A stretch of 64,000 nucleotides of DNA, from positions 3,286,001 to 3,350,000 of the forward strand of contig NZ_CP050855.1 of assembly GCF_000821185.2 (NCBI RefSeq). Direction: 5' to 3'. The number at the start of each line of letters is the position of its first letter. Within the stretch, counting starts at the first letter, position 1. The translations under genes and the position numbers were made by a program. The DNA is from Serratia symbiotica. GTDB lineage: Bacteria > Pseudomonadota > Gammaproteobacteria > Enterobacterales > Enterobacteriaceae. Shown here in pieces: positions 50,495-60,283 of this stretch. The notes beneath the pieces are model-generated. The model made no database searches and was not told where the DNA came from. It worked only from the letters and a program-made list of their open reading frames with translations.

Positions 50495-50893
50495 CTATTG
50501 TATGACTATTTCCTCAAAAAAACATTGTGTTAACATTCCTGGAGCATGGATGCCTTGGGTCCACTTTAATACGTCGGGTTTTTCGTCTTGCTCGACCAGC
50601 CCTCCCCATACATCGATAAATTCCTTGTTTTTAAAGAAAAAAACTCCAGGCTCAGAGGTTTTTGTTGAGGCGAAAATAGCTAGCCACTCTTTGTTGGCTA
50701 AAACTTCGGATACGTCGATTTGGTTTGTGCTGACTTTTTCAGTCAGTATCTTTTGCACCAAACCCTGGTAAAAACTCTTGTTCTCAGCATTAATTTTTAG
50801 CTTTAAATTCGCACAGTCTACGGTGGCTGACGCAATGTTTATCACAAAGAATAATGGGAAGAAAAAAAACAATGTTGCTTTTTTCATAATCAT
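50495..50893 (-). CDS. small secreted protein, function unknown
   Basis: The 132-residue frame opens with a strongly hydrophobic signal peptide (KKATLFFFFPLFFVINIASA, cleavage after ASA) and a mature domain with two cysteines (VDCANLKL near the start and LTQCFFEEI at the end) that could form a disulfide. It contains FYQGLVQKILTEKVSTNQID and WLAIFASTKTSEPGVFFF. I do not recognise the family. The ATG at 50893 or the one at 50887 may be used; the ribosome binding site is poor. It shares strand and AT-rich composition with the lipoprotein gene downstream. Confidence 0.6.
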   Translation of the reverse strand: MIMKKATLFFFFPLFFVINIASATVDCANLKLKINAENKSFYQGLVQKILTEKVSTNQIDVSEVLANKEWLAIFASTKTSEPGVFFFKNKEFIDVWGGLVEQDEKPDVLKWTQGIHAPGMLTQCFFEEIVIQ

Positions 50894-51238
50894 ATCACTG
50901 GGTTAGGTGTTAGTGGAAGTGAGTATAGAACATAATATCCCATCAAGCGCAAAAAAAACAACTATCTGAATGTAAATACTATTTTCTGCTTTTAGACTAT
51001 TCCTTCTATATGCCAAGGATAATACCACTCTACATATTACCCATTGAGAACCAAACGGAAACAGTGATTGATTTCATTTCCAAGGAGGTATGAATGCTGG
51101 GTGGCAGTCTAGGCATCTAAGTTATCAGTACTGGTTAAATGGCTACATACGGCACTCAGTTTCTTGCAAATGCCCACATTGATATTAATGTTATCATCAA
51201 CCTAATCAGGCGGCGTTATTATCCAGGGGCAGGGGTAT
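50894..51238. other. no gene recognised
   Basis: About 345 bp of AT-rich sequence between the secreted-protein gene and the IS4-family remnant. A sequence AAGGAGGTATGA near 51081 looks like a start signal but the frame after it closes within a few codons. Part of it may be the left end of the IS4 element. Confidence 0.4.
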
Positions 51239-52500
51239 ATGATTAATTCAGTACCGATTTCGGCTTCCCCACTGGCATGGATTGATGAAGAAATTGATTT
51301 ATCTACTTTTAGTGACCGCCGACACGCCAGCCGCTTTAGATCCCTGATGCAAAAACTCTGGCAGGGAATGGGAAACAGCCTGCCCTTTGCCTGCTAGGAG
51401 CGCTCAGCAACAAAAGCCGCTTACCGCTTTCTTTCCGGCACTAAAATTGATGAACAAACGCTTCTGCAGGGACATACCGAAGCCACTTGCCAGAGGGTGC
51501 AGGCCACACAGGAAGAAACCATCCTGTTTCTCCAGGATACCACCTCGTTTGGTTACCATCGAAACAATCCTGACCTGGTGGGCTTTACTGGAAGCCATAC
51601 GGCAGGTCTTGTCAAAACAGGGAAGGATGCCGGTATTAACTGCGGGATCCCGATGCATTCCAGTTTGGTCGTGACGACACAGGGACTCCCGCTGGGTCTG
51701 ACGGCAATTAAATTCTGGATCCGAAAAAAATTCAAAGGGGCGAATGTGTTAAAAAGAAAAATTAATCCCACCCGGATACCTATAGAGGAAAAAGAAAGTT
51801 ATCGCTGGCTGGAGAAATGACGGCAGTCAACGGCATTATTACAATGTCCGGAGCTATGTGTGCACATTGGCGATCGCGAAAGTGATATTTACGAACTCTA
51901 TTGCCTCGTATCAGAGTTAGGCACGCATTTCCTGGTCAGACCCTGCGTAAACCGTCTGGCAGAAAATTCCACTCTGGAAGAAGAAATGGATAATATTCTT
52001 CCAGAAGGCAAAGAGAAATATCAAATCATGCTGCGCCAGGATGAAGGTAGAGTACGCGAGATTACGTTGAATGTCAGATGGAAAAGAATAACACTGCATC
52101 CGCCAATAGTTAAGGCAAAATAATATCCTGACATGGAACTGAAAGCAGTAATCGCAACAGAAGAAATTGCTGATGATAAGAATGTCCGGGTGGAATGGAA
52201 ACTGCTGACTGATTTGCTGGTAACGGTTCTGGCGGAGGCGACGGAAAAACTTGGCTGGTACAGCCAGCGATGGAAAGTTGAAGTATTTCAAAATATTATG
52301 AATCATGCTGTCAGGCTGAACGCTCCAGGCTGGGTTCAGTATAGCGTCTGACAAATTTATTATGTTGCTACTGCATTCTGAGCTGGCGGATATTCTGGCT
52401 GACGATGCTAAACTGGGAAATACCGGAGGCACCGGCAGAGTTGGTTTTCACAAAGATGGAGATGAAAATCCTGGACACGATGGTTGAGGTGTATTAGCTC
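51239..52500 (+). pseudogene. IS4-family (IS50/Tn5-like) transposase with several nonsense codons
   Basis: From the ATG at 51239 one reading frame gives INSVPISASPLAWIDEEIDL, ETILFLQDTTSFGYH (first Asp), VHIGDRESDIYELYC (second Asp) and WYSQRWKVEVFQNIMNHAV, the Y-(2)-R-(3)-E-(6)-K region of IS4 transposases, here YSQRWKVEVFQN. Stops interrupt it at 51395 (TAG, probably from CAG), 51818 (TGA), 52121 (TAA) and 52349 (TGA), and the last part after 52349 is eroded. No frameshift is needed to connect the first four pieces. It is a dead transposase gene. Confidence 0.8.
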
Positions 52501-52547
52501 AGGCCTGATCTGACAGTTACCGGTTATTTATACAGGTATCTGTCAGA

Positions 52548-53474
52548 TTACATCTGGCTTAAATTTTTCTCAGCCCAGATGCGCTTTCCATCAAGTAATG
52601 TTTCCATTGGCGTCCGACCACAGCACATTTTACCCTGATGGGTTCGCCCATTATTATAGTGAGCCAGCCATTCATCAAGATCCGATTGTAATGCGTCTAG
52701 CTCGCCATACAGCTTTTTGCGGAACGCCACCTGATAAAATTCTTGTAATATCGTCCTGTGGAACCGTTCACAGATGCCGTTCGTCTGCGGTGACCTCGCT
52801 TTGGTTTTCGTGTGGTCGATGTCATTTATCGCCAGATAAAGCTGATAATCATGCTGCTCCACTTTGCCACAGTACTCTGTGCCTCTGTCGGTCAGTATTC
52901 TCAGCATTGGCAGGCCCTGAGATGCATAAAATGGCAGCACACGGTCATTTAGCAGCTCTGCCGCTGTAATCGGCGTTTTGGTGACATAAAGCTTGCAGTG
53001 CGCAACCTTCGAGTAGGTATCAACGAACGTCTGCTGATAAATACGTCCGACGCCCTTCAGGTTCCCCACATAGAACGTATCCTGAGAGCCCAGATAACCC
53101 GGATGAGCGGTTTCAATTTCGCCATAGACCTCGTCATCACTGGCTTTACGTTCCAGTGCTGCGATCTGGCTGTCAGTCAGTTCGATACTCTCACGGGCCA
53201 CTTTCTCTTCCAGTGCTTTCAGACGCTTTTTGAAGTTTTCAAGATTGTGGCGCAGCCAGACAGAACGAACGCCACTTCCTGAGATAAAAACACCCTGTTT
53301 ACGCAGCTCGTTGCTGGTCCGGTGCTGACCGTGAGCCGGGAAATCAACGGCATAATTAACCACAGCGCACTCGGTGGCATCGTCTGTGCGGTTCTTGAGA
53401 TTAGGGGCCCGACGACTACGATTTATCAGCGAATCCACTCCACCTTCAGCCATCAGTGCACCAAAAGGCCACAT
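52548..53474 (-). pseudogene. IS481-family transposase, N-terminally replaced
   Basis: The frame encodes the IS481 core: SLINRSRRAPNLKNRTDDAT, SGVRSVWLRHNLENFKKRLK, HPGYLGSQDTFYVGNLKGVG (Asp), ILTDRGTEYCG (Asp), SPQTNGICERFHRT (Glu), ending WAEKNLSQM. The first residues (MWPFGA) come from the neighbouring IS1 remnant, and the proper helix-turn-helix N-terminus is missing, so this is a truncated transposase although its frame is open. The 3' end of the element is GTGTATTAGCTC at 52489, with a CTGACAG/CTGTCAG palindrome inside it. Confidence 0.75.
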
Positions 53475-53905
53475 TGAACCTCGAGAGCAGTTTCAGCAAT
53501 TTACACAGCGTTTTCTTGCTTCGAGAGCCAAAACATGAGCGATAATCCGCTTCAACCGCAGCCCCTATGCGTACCAAAGCCAGCGCTGTCGTTTCTTGTT
53601 GTCGGTAAATGACCACATCTCATCCACTTCGCAAATCAGTTGAATTTGCAGGTTATCCAGTGGCAGTGTTGTTACATTCCGCGGCGAGAGTTTTTTAACG
53701 TGCGTACGACGGCATTGATACTGATATATAACGCCCGGGCAGTGTCCCGAATACCGGCATTATTCATTGCCAAGTTAACGATTTGGTCTTTTCGTTCCAG
53801 GCTGGCAGGCGCGATAGGCATAATCGAGTTGGAAGGTGCGTTTGCAGGACTGACAACGGTAACGCTGCTAACTACTTTTGCCATAACCATGTTGATTCAC
53901 ACTGT
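53456..53905 (-). pseudogene. IS1-family remnant (InsA and InsB fragments)
   Basis: On the minus strand MVMAKVVSSVTVVSPANAPS then KDQIVNLAMNNAGIRDTARA and NAVVRTLKNSRRGM are an internally altered InsA. CEVDEMWSFTDNKKRQRWLW, YA-stop-GLRLKRIIAHVLA and LLSRFNVAFWCTDG are InsB, with a TAG at a Tyr position and a frame change after HVLA. It stops where IS481 sequence begins (about 53456). The outer end, GTGTGAATCAACATGG near 53890-53905, is also the 3' end of the kinase-like gene. Confidence 0.75.
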
Positions 53906-55807
53906 TATATAATGTGTACTCAATATTTTTCTTATATCATATAAAACATCATTAAATACATATTTTAATTTATTCTTCATGACCTGAGTCTGTTCAGCGC
54001 TAAGCATTTGACCTTCCGGTAAAATTATAGCATCGTCAAAGTCCACAAGGAAAAACTCCCCCTTGTTATATATTATATTTCCTTTGTTTATGTCTTTATG
54101 TATAATCCCTTTTTCCCGCAAGAAGTTAGCCAGATATTCAGAAGGGTTATCATTTATAATTTTTGATGCTATTTCCACCATAATTTCAATTTCAATATCT
54201 GATGAAGGCTGAAAACTATTTAATGGGTAACCCTCAATTTTTTTTAATTTTGTTGACACTGTTGCAGTCATATCTATATCTTGAGTGATACTAACTGTTG
54301 CGGCCCCCGATCCATAATATCTATTAAATCCTTTCGCATTATTATTTGCAGCAGTAAGTCTGGAACGGTGACCCGGATAAATATAACTGCTGTATTTTTT
54401 TTCGACATATCCATTTCCTATGTCAGAAACTACGCCAATGCTTCCTATACCGACAACCGCTCCTGCTCCACCGACAACACAGCTGGTACATGCACTGCCA
54501 ATTACTGCTACCGCCGCACCAGCAGCAACAGCAGCACCAACATCACCAGCAACAAAAGTATCATTACTCACTAGCTCAGCTATGGGAACAGGAACTGTTG
54601 TCCTATGAGTAACAGTTGATGAATTATGAGGATCTATCATCGTAGATGCATTTTCTTCTTTGTCAGAAACGTAAAATTTTTTAAACTTCTCTACTGAGAG
54701 CTTGCTATAATTATCAGTTAAGTTATTAGCAATATCCCAAAGTCTTTTTCGTATATCTAAAAGTTGTTCAAATGCATTGCCTTGAGCATGTCCGTATTTA
54801 TTGCTATCAATGCATTTTTGGGTTATCTGTATGGTTTTAAGAAGCAACTTGATATTTTTCTCTTCTGAAGAATTTGTATTACTGACATCTGACGAAACGC
54901 CTGCCCTACGATAAATAAGATCAAATTCATTCATCACACGCAAGTCGAGTTTCCGATCTGCTACGATGCTAAGAATCGAGTTAGGAATATATCTGTTCTC
55001 AACGGGAAGCGAACGCTCTTTCCTGTTATCTATACTAGGACCTGAAATAAAATAAAGTGGTGGTGTAAGCACCTCTGTAATATTGTCAATTTTTAAGTCA
55101 TAGCATAGAGATAAATAATTGTGACGTCGCACTACAGAAGCGGGCGACGTAAAATTTTCGTTCTTATCGAGAAGCGAACGCTCTCTCTTGCCATTTATTC
55201 TAGAACCCGAAATAAAATCAAGTGGCGGTGTACGCACATTTGTAATAGAATCAATTTTTACATTATGGTATGGAGATAAATAATTGTGAGGTGGCACTAC
55301 AGAAGCGGGCGATGTAAAATTACCCGTAGTTCCGCTGTGACTATTCTGCTCCCCATAATTTTCATACCCTGACCTTACCAGTATTCCGCCCCCAGTAAAT
55401 ATACCAACCCCTACTAGGCAACGTTTTAAAGCACTGCCTTTCCATCCACCAGGAGAAACTTGTTCATTCCTCGAGATGTGAAGTGACTCTGCTTGCGAAC
55501 GTAGAAGCCCACCGTCAGTAATCACCTCTGTTAACTTAATACTTTCCCCTGCATCGTTTACTTCAGTGGACTGACTGTTGCCCGATGGCCACAGGGATCT
55601 CCACATATGAGTTAAGCTTTCGGTAAAACCTTTATTTCTGGCACCACAGGATAATTCTTCTGAACTGTTATCAACGTTTTTTATTTGAGAAGCCAGGTGG
55701 GATGACACGCTGTTATTCTTGGCTGGGTCACTACTTGCCTCTCTCCCGGCATCTATATTTAAGAAGAGGGGCTGCCGGGATGCATCGTTTAAAACATTAT
55801 CGCGCAT
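53897..55807 (-). CDS. kinase-like protein, probably secreted effector, 3' end cut by IS1
   Basis: The 636-residue AT-rich gene encodes a protein I cannot assign to a named family. Near the C-terminus it has a kinase catalytic-loop pattern GIIHKDINKGNIIY (His 570, Asp 572, Asn 577) followed by FFLVDFDDA (Asp 589, in place of DFG), with a hinge-like STKLKKIEGYPLNS before it. Only 47 residues follow, so the C-lobe is short or missing; the last codons (YITV, stop) lie in the end of the IS1 remnant. Other features: two glycine-rich hydrophobic stretches (about 125-147 and 425-470), a 55-residue tandem repeat (about 163-272), Ser/Asn-rich polar segments and no classical signal peptide. This organisation fits a type III-type effector kinase (OspG/NleH-like) but the comparison is qualitative. 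An AAGG lies upstream of the ATG. Confidence 0.6.
   Translation of the reverse strand: MRDNVLNDASRQPLFLNIDAGREASSDPAKNNSVSSHLASQIKNVDNSSEELSCGARNKGFTESLTHMWRSLWPSGNSQSTEVNDAGESIKLTEVITDGGLLRSQAESLHISRNEQVSPGGWKGSALKRCLVGVGIFTGGGILVRSGYENYGEQNSHSGTTGNFTSPASVVPPHNYLSPYHNVKIDSITNVRTPPLDFISGSRINGKRERSLLDKNENFTSPASVVRRHNYLSLCYDLKIDNITEVLTPPLYFISGPSIDNRKERSLPVENRYIPNSILSIVADRKLDLRVMNEFDLIYRRAGVSSDVSNTNSSEEKNIKLLLKTIQITQKCIDSNKYGHAQGNAFEQLLDIRKRLWDIANNLTDNYSKLSVEKFKKFYVSDKEENASTMIDPHNSSTVTHRTTVPVPIAELVSNDTFVAGDVGAAVAAGAAVAVIGSACTSCVVGGAGAVVGIGSIGVVSDIGNGYVEKKYSSYIYPGHRSRLTAANNNAKGFNRYYGSGAATVSITQDIDMTATVSTKLKKIEGYPLNSFQPSSDIEIEIMVEIASKIINDNPSEYLANFLREKGIIHKDINKGNIIYNKGEFFLVDFDDAIILPEGQMLSAEQTQVMKNKLKYVFNDVLYDIRKILSTHYITV
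54991..55320 (-). repeat. tandem repeat of 165 bp inside the kinase-like gene
   Basis: Two adjacent copies, with a 165-bp period, encode 55-residue units that start NFTSPASVV-PP/RR-HNYLS and end KRERSLL/KERSLPVEN. The motif ACAGAAGCGGGCGA-GTAAAAT (plus strand) recurs 165 bp apart near 55134 and 55299. The units differ at about one third of residues, so the duplication is not recent and may be functional. Confidence 0.8.
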
Positions 55808-55835
55808 AATATAAACCTTGAAAGTTTTTCGATAG

Positions 55836-56725
55836 TTATATAAAATCTGAAAATGCTTTTCCTAAGCTCCAGTCACTCTGGGTGTTAGTGCTTACGCTAG
55901 CTTTCATCACCCAGCGTTCGTTTTCAGAACGGTGTGAAATACCCAGTGCCAACCCAGGCTCACTATAGGTAAATACCGACATCCATTGATATCCTGCTTG
56001 CGTCAGGATCGATAGGCTGCGGCAGGTTAGCCATGGCAACGACACTGGCGAGACTGCTTTTCAGTTGATCGTAGTTAACGGCATCCGTTCCTTATGTTGT
56101 AGCTGCAACATGGTTTATCTGACGTTCATGGTCTTTACTCCCCACAGAGACAGAATTGTCCCGATCAACCATGGAAGATGCCCCCAGCGCCACAGAGTTG
56201 TTGTTTTTAGCCACTGTACCGTTCCAGTGCGGTTAAATTACTCGCCGAGGAGCTGGCACCGGCAGCCAAGCTGTTACTACCGGTCGGCGTCGGTAACGTA
56301 TAGGTCTCCGCGCCTCAGACTACCGCCTCCTTCCACCGTAGCGCCTATACCGATGACTGTAGAGTATCCGCTATTTGCCACCGATAGAGGGCCTCAGGCA
56401 ATGCCGGCATAGCCCTTGTCAGTTACCTTGGTCTGGCAGCCAACTGCCACGCTGAATTCTCCGAGTGCCGAAGCTTTGGTGCCCAAGGCTATGGGGCTAT
56501 AAAGTCCTGAGGCATTGGCTTTATCACCAATGGCAATACCCAATCCTTTGGCGACTGCACCACCACCTGAACCAATCGCAATGTTACTTGATTCACATCT
56601 GACGGGGCGCTAGCACCACTGCTCATTACATGATCAGAATCAATTTGAATACAAGTTCCGGCTAAAGCAGGTACAGATAGAAAAGAGATAATCGACGCAA
56701 AAGTGGAATGTCTAAACCTTGTCAT
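55836..56725 (-). pseudogene. trimeric autotransporter adhesin (YadA type), decayed
   Basis: The ATG at 56725 (GGGAG upstream) opens a signal peptide (TRFRHSTFASIISFLSVPAL, AG). Downstream pieces in changing frames read GSGGGAVAKGLGIAIGDKAN, SPIALGTKASALGEFSVAVG, VAKNNNSVALGASSMVDRDN, SVSVGSKDHERQINHVAAT and DAVNYDQLKSSLASVVAM, the head, neck and stalk of YadA-like adhesins. The membrane anchor follows (PGLALGISHRSENERWVMKA, SVSTNTQ). At least three frameshifts and several stops separate them, and the passenger is very short. It is a dead remnant that lies just upstream of the kinase-like gene on the same strand. Confidence 0.8.
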
Positions 56726-57060
56726 TACTAACCCACTCCCTAGTGTTGAATGAAGGAATTGGCTAACCGGACTTGGTGGATGGATTTTTCCTCTTTCCCA
56801 CCACATTTAATAGGGGATAATAATAAAAGTTCCCTCATTAGTAAATGTCATTCAAGTCTATTTATTGAGCTACATCACAATTTATCGGTACCTTTATTGA
56901 AAATACTTGTTCCACTAATAATTTGATACCGCATAAATCCAATGTCAAACGCAAAAAATATGAATGATGCACAGATTAAAAAAATATACCTATGGCATAG
57001 CGGATTTATGTAAGCGCACACTGTGGCCAGCCTGGCTCTGGCTTGCACTGAACTATTAGC
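56726..57060. other. no gene recognised
   Basis: About 335 AT-rich bases upstream of the adhesin remnant; presumably its old promoter region. A 65-codon open frame on the minus strand (56875-57072) has no ribosome binding site and no family resemblance. Confidence 0.4.
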
Positions 57061-57175
57061 AATAAAATTCAATGAAATAACAGGTTATCGTTTGCAGGCT
57101 TCAACGGTTCGCCGCTGGCTTCCCTCTGCCGAAGTCGTCTGGTGAAGAGCAGCACCTACGTTGCAGTCAGTGATA
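57061..57175 (+). pseudogene. IS630-family transposase fragment
   Basis: The plus strand reads FNEITGYRLQASTVRRWLPS then AEVVW, a stop and RAAPTLQSV. ETGYRLQASTVRRWLP..GIVWRRAAPTL is a typical IS630 helix-turn-helix end. Only about 40 codons are recognisable, with a TGA at an Arg position. Confidence 0.5.
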
Positions 57176-57229
57176 CTGATGGGATAAAAGCTCGGAATTA
57201 TTGACCATGACTCTGAAGGGTTTTTATAG

Positions 57230-57580
57230 GTATATTTCAAAATAGGCACCAATCACTTTTTCATGCCCTTCAAATGAACGTGAATAATATATCGTCTTAG
57301 GTGTCAGCCGTTTAAAATATGTGCGTAAATTAAGATTATGTCGCTCAATTCGCTGAGTAAATATCTTTCCGGCAAGATGTATTTCTGATGGACTTCTCGC
57401 TCGTAACTTACCCAGTCATCCGTGGTAATAAAACCCAGGCTGAGTGCCACATCGTTATAGGCAACAGGCTGTGTTGTCACTGACTTCGGGGTGAGTTTTT
57501 GAATGTACGGATAACGGTATTAATGCCAACTTTCAGGACGCGAATAAAATCCCTGACGCCGAAGGGTGGTGGCTATTTGA
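57230..57580 (-). pseudogene. IS1-family remnant, second copy
   Basis: On the minus strand KVGINTVIRTFKNSPRSQ is the end of InsA, TDDWVSYEREVHQKYILPER belongs to InsB, and IERHNLNLRTYFKRLTPKTI with SFEGHEKVIGAYFEIY is the InsB C-terminus in a different register. At least two frameshifts are present. Confidence 0.65.
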
Positions 57581-57981
57581 CCGCACGAGCCACGTATCTG
57601 GCCCACCAAACCTCACGGCCCGCGCCTTGCTGCGCATTCAAATGAACGCCAGCGGCGCTCACGGGCAATGGCGGGACACCGCTTAATACACTACTATCCC
57701 AACATTTCCACCAGATGAAGGGGAGATTAACCTTTGGATAACGGTTTTCGATGAGGTCTTCCTAACATATTTCCTACTATTGGCCGGGGGCTAAAACCAC
57801 TTAAGGCGCTCAACAACGGTTTATCCTGGTATACAGCCGCTTAGTCAGTAATCTCCCCGCTGCACGTTAGAATTCACCACCATAGATAACGTAAACTCTC
57901 CATTTTTCTCTTGCTAAAAATACTCAACTGCGCCATATAGATATTACGGTTTTGTTGGCTATTCTAACAACCAGGTCTCCT
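57581..57981. other. no gene recognised; contains the btsT promoter region
   Basis: About 400 bp between the IS1 scrap and btsT. The first half may be further eroded IS sequence. The segment just before btsT should hold its promoter, but I cannot identify the BtsR-binding direct repeats with confidence. Confidence 0.35.
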
Positions 57982-60138
57982 ATGAATAAAAAAACTTTAT
58001 TCAAGCATCTCCCTTGGATGATTATCGGGATTATCGGTGCTTGCTGTCTGGCAGTGGTTGCCTTGCGACGCGGCGAACATATCAGTGCACTATGGATTGT
58101 CGTAGCGTCGGTATCGGTATATCTGGTGGCTTATCGCTACTATAGCCTTTACATCGCGCAGAAGGTGATGAGGCTGGATCCCACCCGTGCCACCCCAGCG
58201 GTCATCAATAATGATGGCCTGAACTATGTGCCGACCCACCGCAACGTACTCTTTGGTCACCACTTTGCCGCTATTGCTGGGGCCGGGCCGCTGGTTGGCC
58301 CGGTGCTGGCAGCACAGATGGGCTATCTGCCTGGCGTACTTTGGCTATTGGCGGGCGTGGTTCTGGCTGGTGCGGTGCAGGATTTTATGGTGCTGTTTCT
58401 CTCTTCCCGCCGTAATGGCACCTCGCTGGGCGAGATGATCAAAGAAGAGATGGGCGCAGTGCCAGGCACCATCGCCCTGTTCGGCTGTTGCCTGATTATG
58501 ATTATTCTCCTTGCAGTGCTGGCGCTGATCGTGGTGAAAGCGCTGGCCGAAAGTCCGTGGGGGGTGTTTACCGTCTGCTCAACCGTGCCGATTGCGCTGT
58601 TTATGGGCATCTATATGCGCTTTATCCGACCGGGAAGGGTGGGGGAAGTGTCAGTAATCGGGATATTGCTGCTGGTTGCTTCCATCTGGTTTGGCGGGGT
58701 GATTGCCCACGATCCTTACTGGGGCCAAGCATTGACCTTTAAAGATACCACCATCACCTTTACCTTGATTGGCTACGCATTTGTCTCCGCCCTGCTGCCG
58801 GTGTGGCTGATTCTAGCACCGCGCGACTATCTGGCTACTTTCCTGAAAATCGGTGTGATTGTCGGTCTGGCGATAAGCATTGTGATCCTCAATCCGGAAC
58901 TGAAAATGCCTGCCATCACACCGTTTGTTGACGGTACCGGTCCGCTGTGGAAAGGCGCACTGTTTCCGTTCCTGTTTATTACCATCGCCTGTGGCGCGGT
59001 ATCGGGCTTCCATGCGCTGATCGCCTCCGGTACCACGTCCAAACTGCTGGCCAGTGAAACCGATGCACGCTTTATCGGTTACGGCGCAATGTTGATGGAG
59101 TCGTTTGTGGCAGTGATGGCGCTGGTTGCCGCGTCGATTATCGAGCCGGGGCTCTACTTCGCCATGAACACTCCGCCAGCCGGGCTGGGCATTACCATGC
59201 CAAACCTGCATGAGCTGGGCGGCGACAATGCTCCGCTGATTATGGCGCAGTTGAAGGATGTTACCACCCAAGCAGCGGCAGTGGTCAGTTCATGGGGCTT
59301 TGTGATTTCACCGGAGCAGATCCTGCAAACCGCGAAAGACATTGGTGAACCTTCATTGCTGAACCGCGCCGGTGGCGCACCTACGCTTGCGGTGGGTATC
59401 GCCAACGTGTTTAACCAGATTATCCCGTTTGCTGATATGGGCTTCTGGTATCACTTCGGCATTCTGTTTGAGGCACTGTTTATCCTAACTGCGCTGGATG
59501 CCGGGACCCGCTCCGGCCGCTTTATGCTGCAAGATCTACTGGGAAACTTTGTGCCGTTCCTGAAGAAGACCGATTCGCTGGTAGCCGGGATCATTGGTAC
59601 TGCGGGTTGCGTCGGCCTATGGGGCTACCTGCTGTATCAGGGCGTGGTCGATCCACTCGGCGGGGTGAAAAGCCTGTGGCCGCTGTTCGGCATCTCCAAC
59701 CAGATGTTAGCCGCCGTGGCGTTGGTACTGGCTACCGTGGTGTTGGTGAAAATGAAGCGAACCAGGTATATCTGGGTAACGGTGATCCCCGTCGTCTGGC
59801 TGCTGCTCTGCACCACCTGGGCGCTGAGCCTGAAGCTGTTCAGCACCAATCCGCAAATGGAAGGATTCTTCTTTATGGCGGGCGAGTATAAGGCGAAAAT
59901 TGCCGCGATAGGCAGTGATGTTAGCGCGCAGCAGGTGGCGAAGATGCAGCATATTATGGTCAATAATTACACTAACGCCGGTCTGAGTATTCTGTTCCTG
60001 CTGGTGGTGTACAGCATTATCTTCTACGGCATGCGTGCCTACCGGAAGGCGCGTAGCCTGCCTGAGCCTTCCGACTGTGAAACACCGTATTTGCCGATAC
60101 CGAAAGAGAGCGTGAAAGTCTCTTCCGGGCATGAATAA
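57982..60138 (+). CDS. btsT: pyruvate/proton symporter BtsT
   Basis: BtsT (formerly YjiY) is a high-affinity pyruvate importer of the CstA carbon-starvation family in the inner membrane. The 718-residue protein from the ATG at 57982 (MNKKTLFKHLPWMIIGIIGA) follows E. coli BtsT (716) throughout, with about 18 hydrophobic segments and conserved blocks GHHFAAIAGAGPLVGPVLAA, GAVQDFMVLFLSSRRNG and GFHALIASGTTSKLL. The frame is open from 57952, but the chosen start agrees with homology and has CCAGG upstream. yjiX follows 145 bp later. In E. coli expression depends on the BtsS/BtsR pyruvate-sensing system. Confidence 0.95.
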   Translation: MNKKTLFKHLPWMIIGIIGACCLAVVALRRGEHISALWIVVASVSVYLVAYRYYSLYIAQKVMRLDPTRATPAVINNDGLNYVPTHRNVLFGHHFAAIAGAGPLVGPVLAAQMGYLPGVLWLLAGVVLAGAVQDFMVLFLSSRRNGTSLGEMIKEEMGAVPGTIALFGCCLIMIILLAVLALIVVKALAESPWGVFTVCSTVPIALFMGIYMRFIRPGRVGEVSVIGILLLVASIWFGGVIAHDPYWGQALTFKDTTITFTLIGYAFVSALLPVWLILAPRDYLATFLKIGVIVGLAISIVILNPELKMPAITPFVDGTGPLWKGALFPFLFITIACGAVSGFHALIASGTTSKLLASETDARFIGYGAMLMESFVAVMALVAASIIEPGLYFAMNTPPAGLGITMPNLHELGGDNAPLIMAQLKDVTTQAAAVVSSWGFVISPEQILQTAKDIGEPSLLNRAGGAPTLAVGIANVFNQIIPFADMGFWYHFGILFEALFILTALDAGTRSGRFMLQDLLGNFVPFLKKTDSLVAGIIGTAGCVGLWGYLLYQGVVDPLGGVKSLWPLFGISNQMLAAVALVLATVVLVKMKRTRYIWVTVIPVVWLLLCTTWALSLKLFSTNPQMEGFFFMAGEYKAKIAAIGSDVSAQQVAKMQHIMVNNYTNAGLSILFLLVVYSIIFYGMRAYRKARSLPEPSDCETPYLPIPKESVKVSSGHE

Positions 60139-60238
60139 ATGGTTGGGATACCCATTTTAAATAAGGCTATTCCCTCAGCACTTTCTGGACAAATCAGCCT
60201 TGCCGTTGCCAAATATCTTTTCGGATGATCAATAATCG

Positions 60239-60267
60239 GCCCCGTTCAGCAGCAATCGCTGCGGGGC
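60239..60267 (+). other. hairpin ahead of yjiX
   Basis: GCCCCG (60239-60244) pairs with CGGGGC (60262-60267), with an inner AGC/GCT pairing, ending 16 bp before the yjiX ATG and next to its CAGGAG. No T-run follows, so it is not an ordinary terminator; it could protect the btsT mRNA end or affect yjiX translation. Confidence 0.4.
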
Positions 60268-60283
60268 ACATCAGGAGCCTCTT

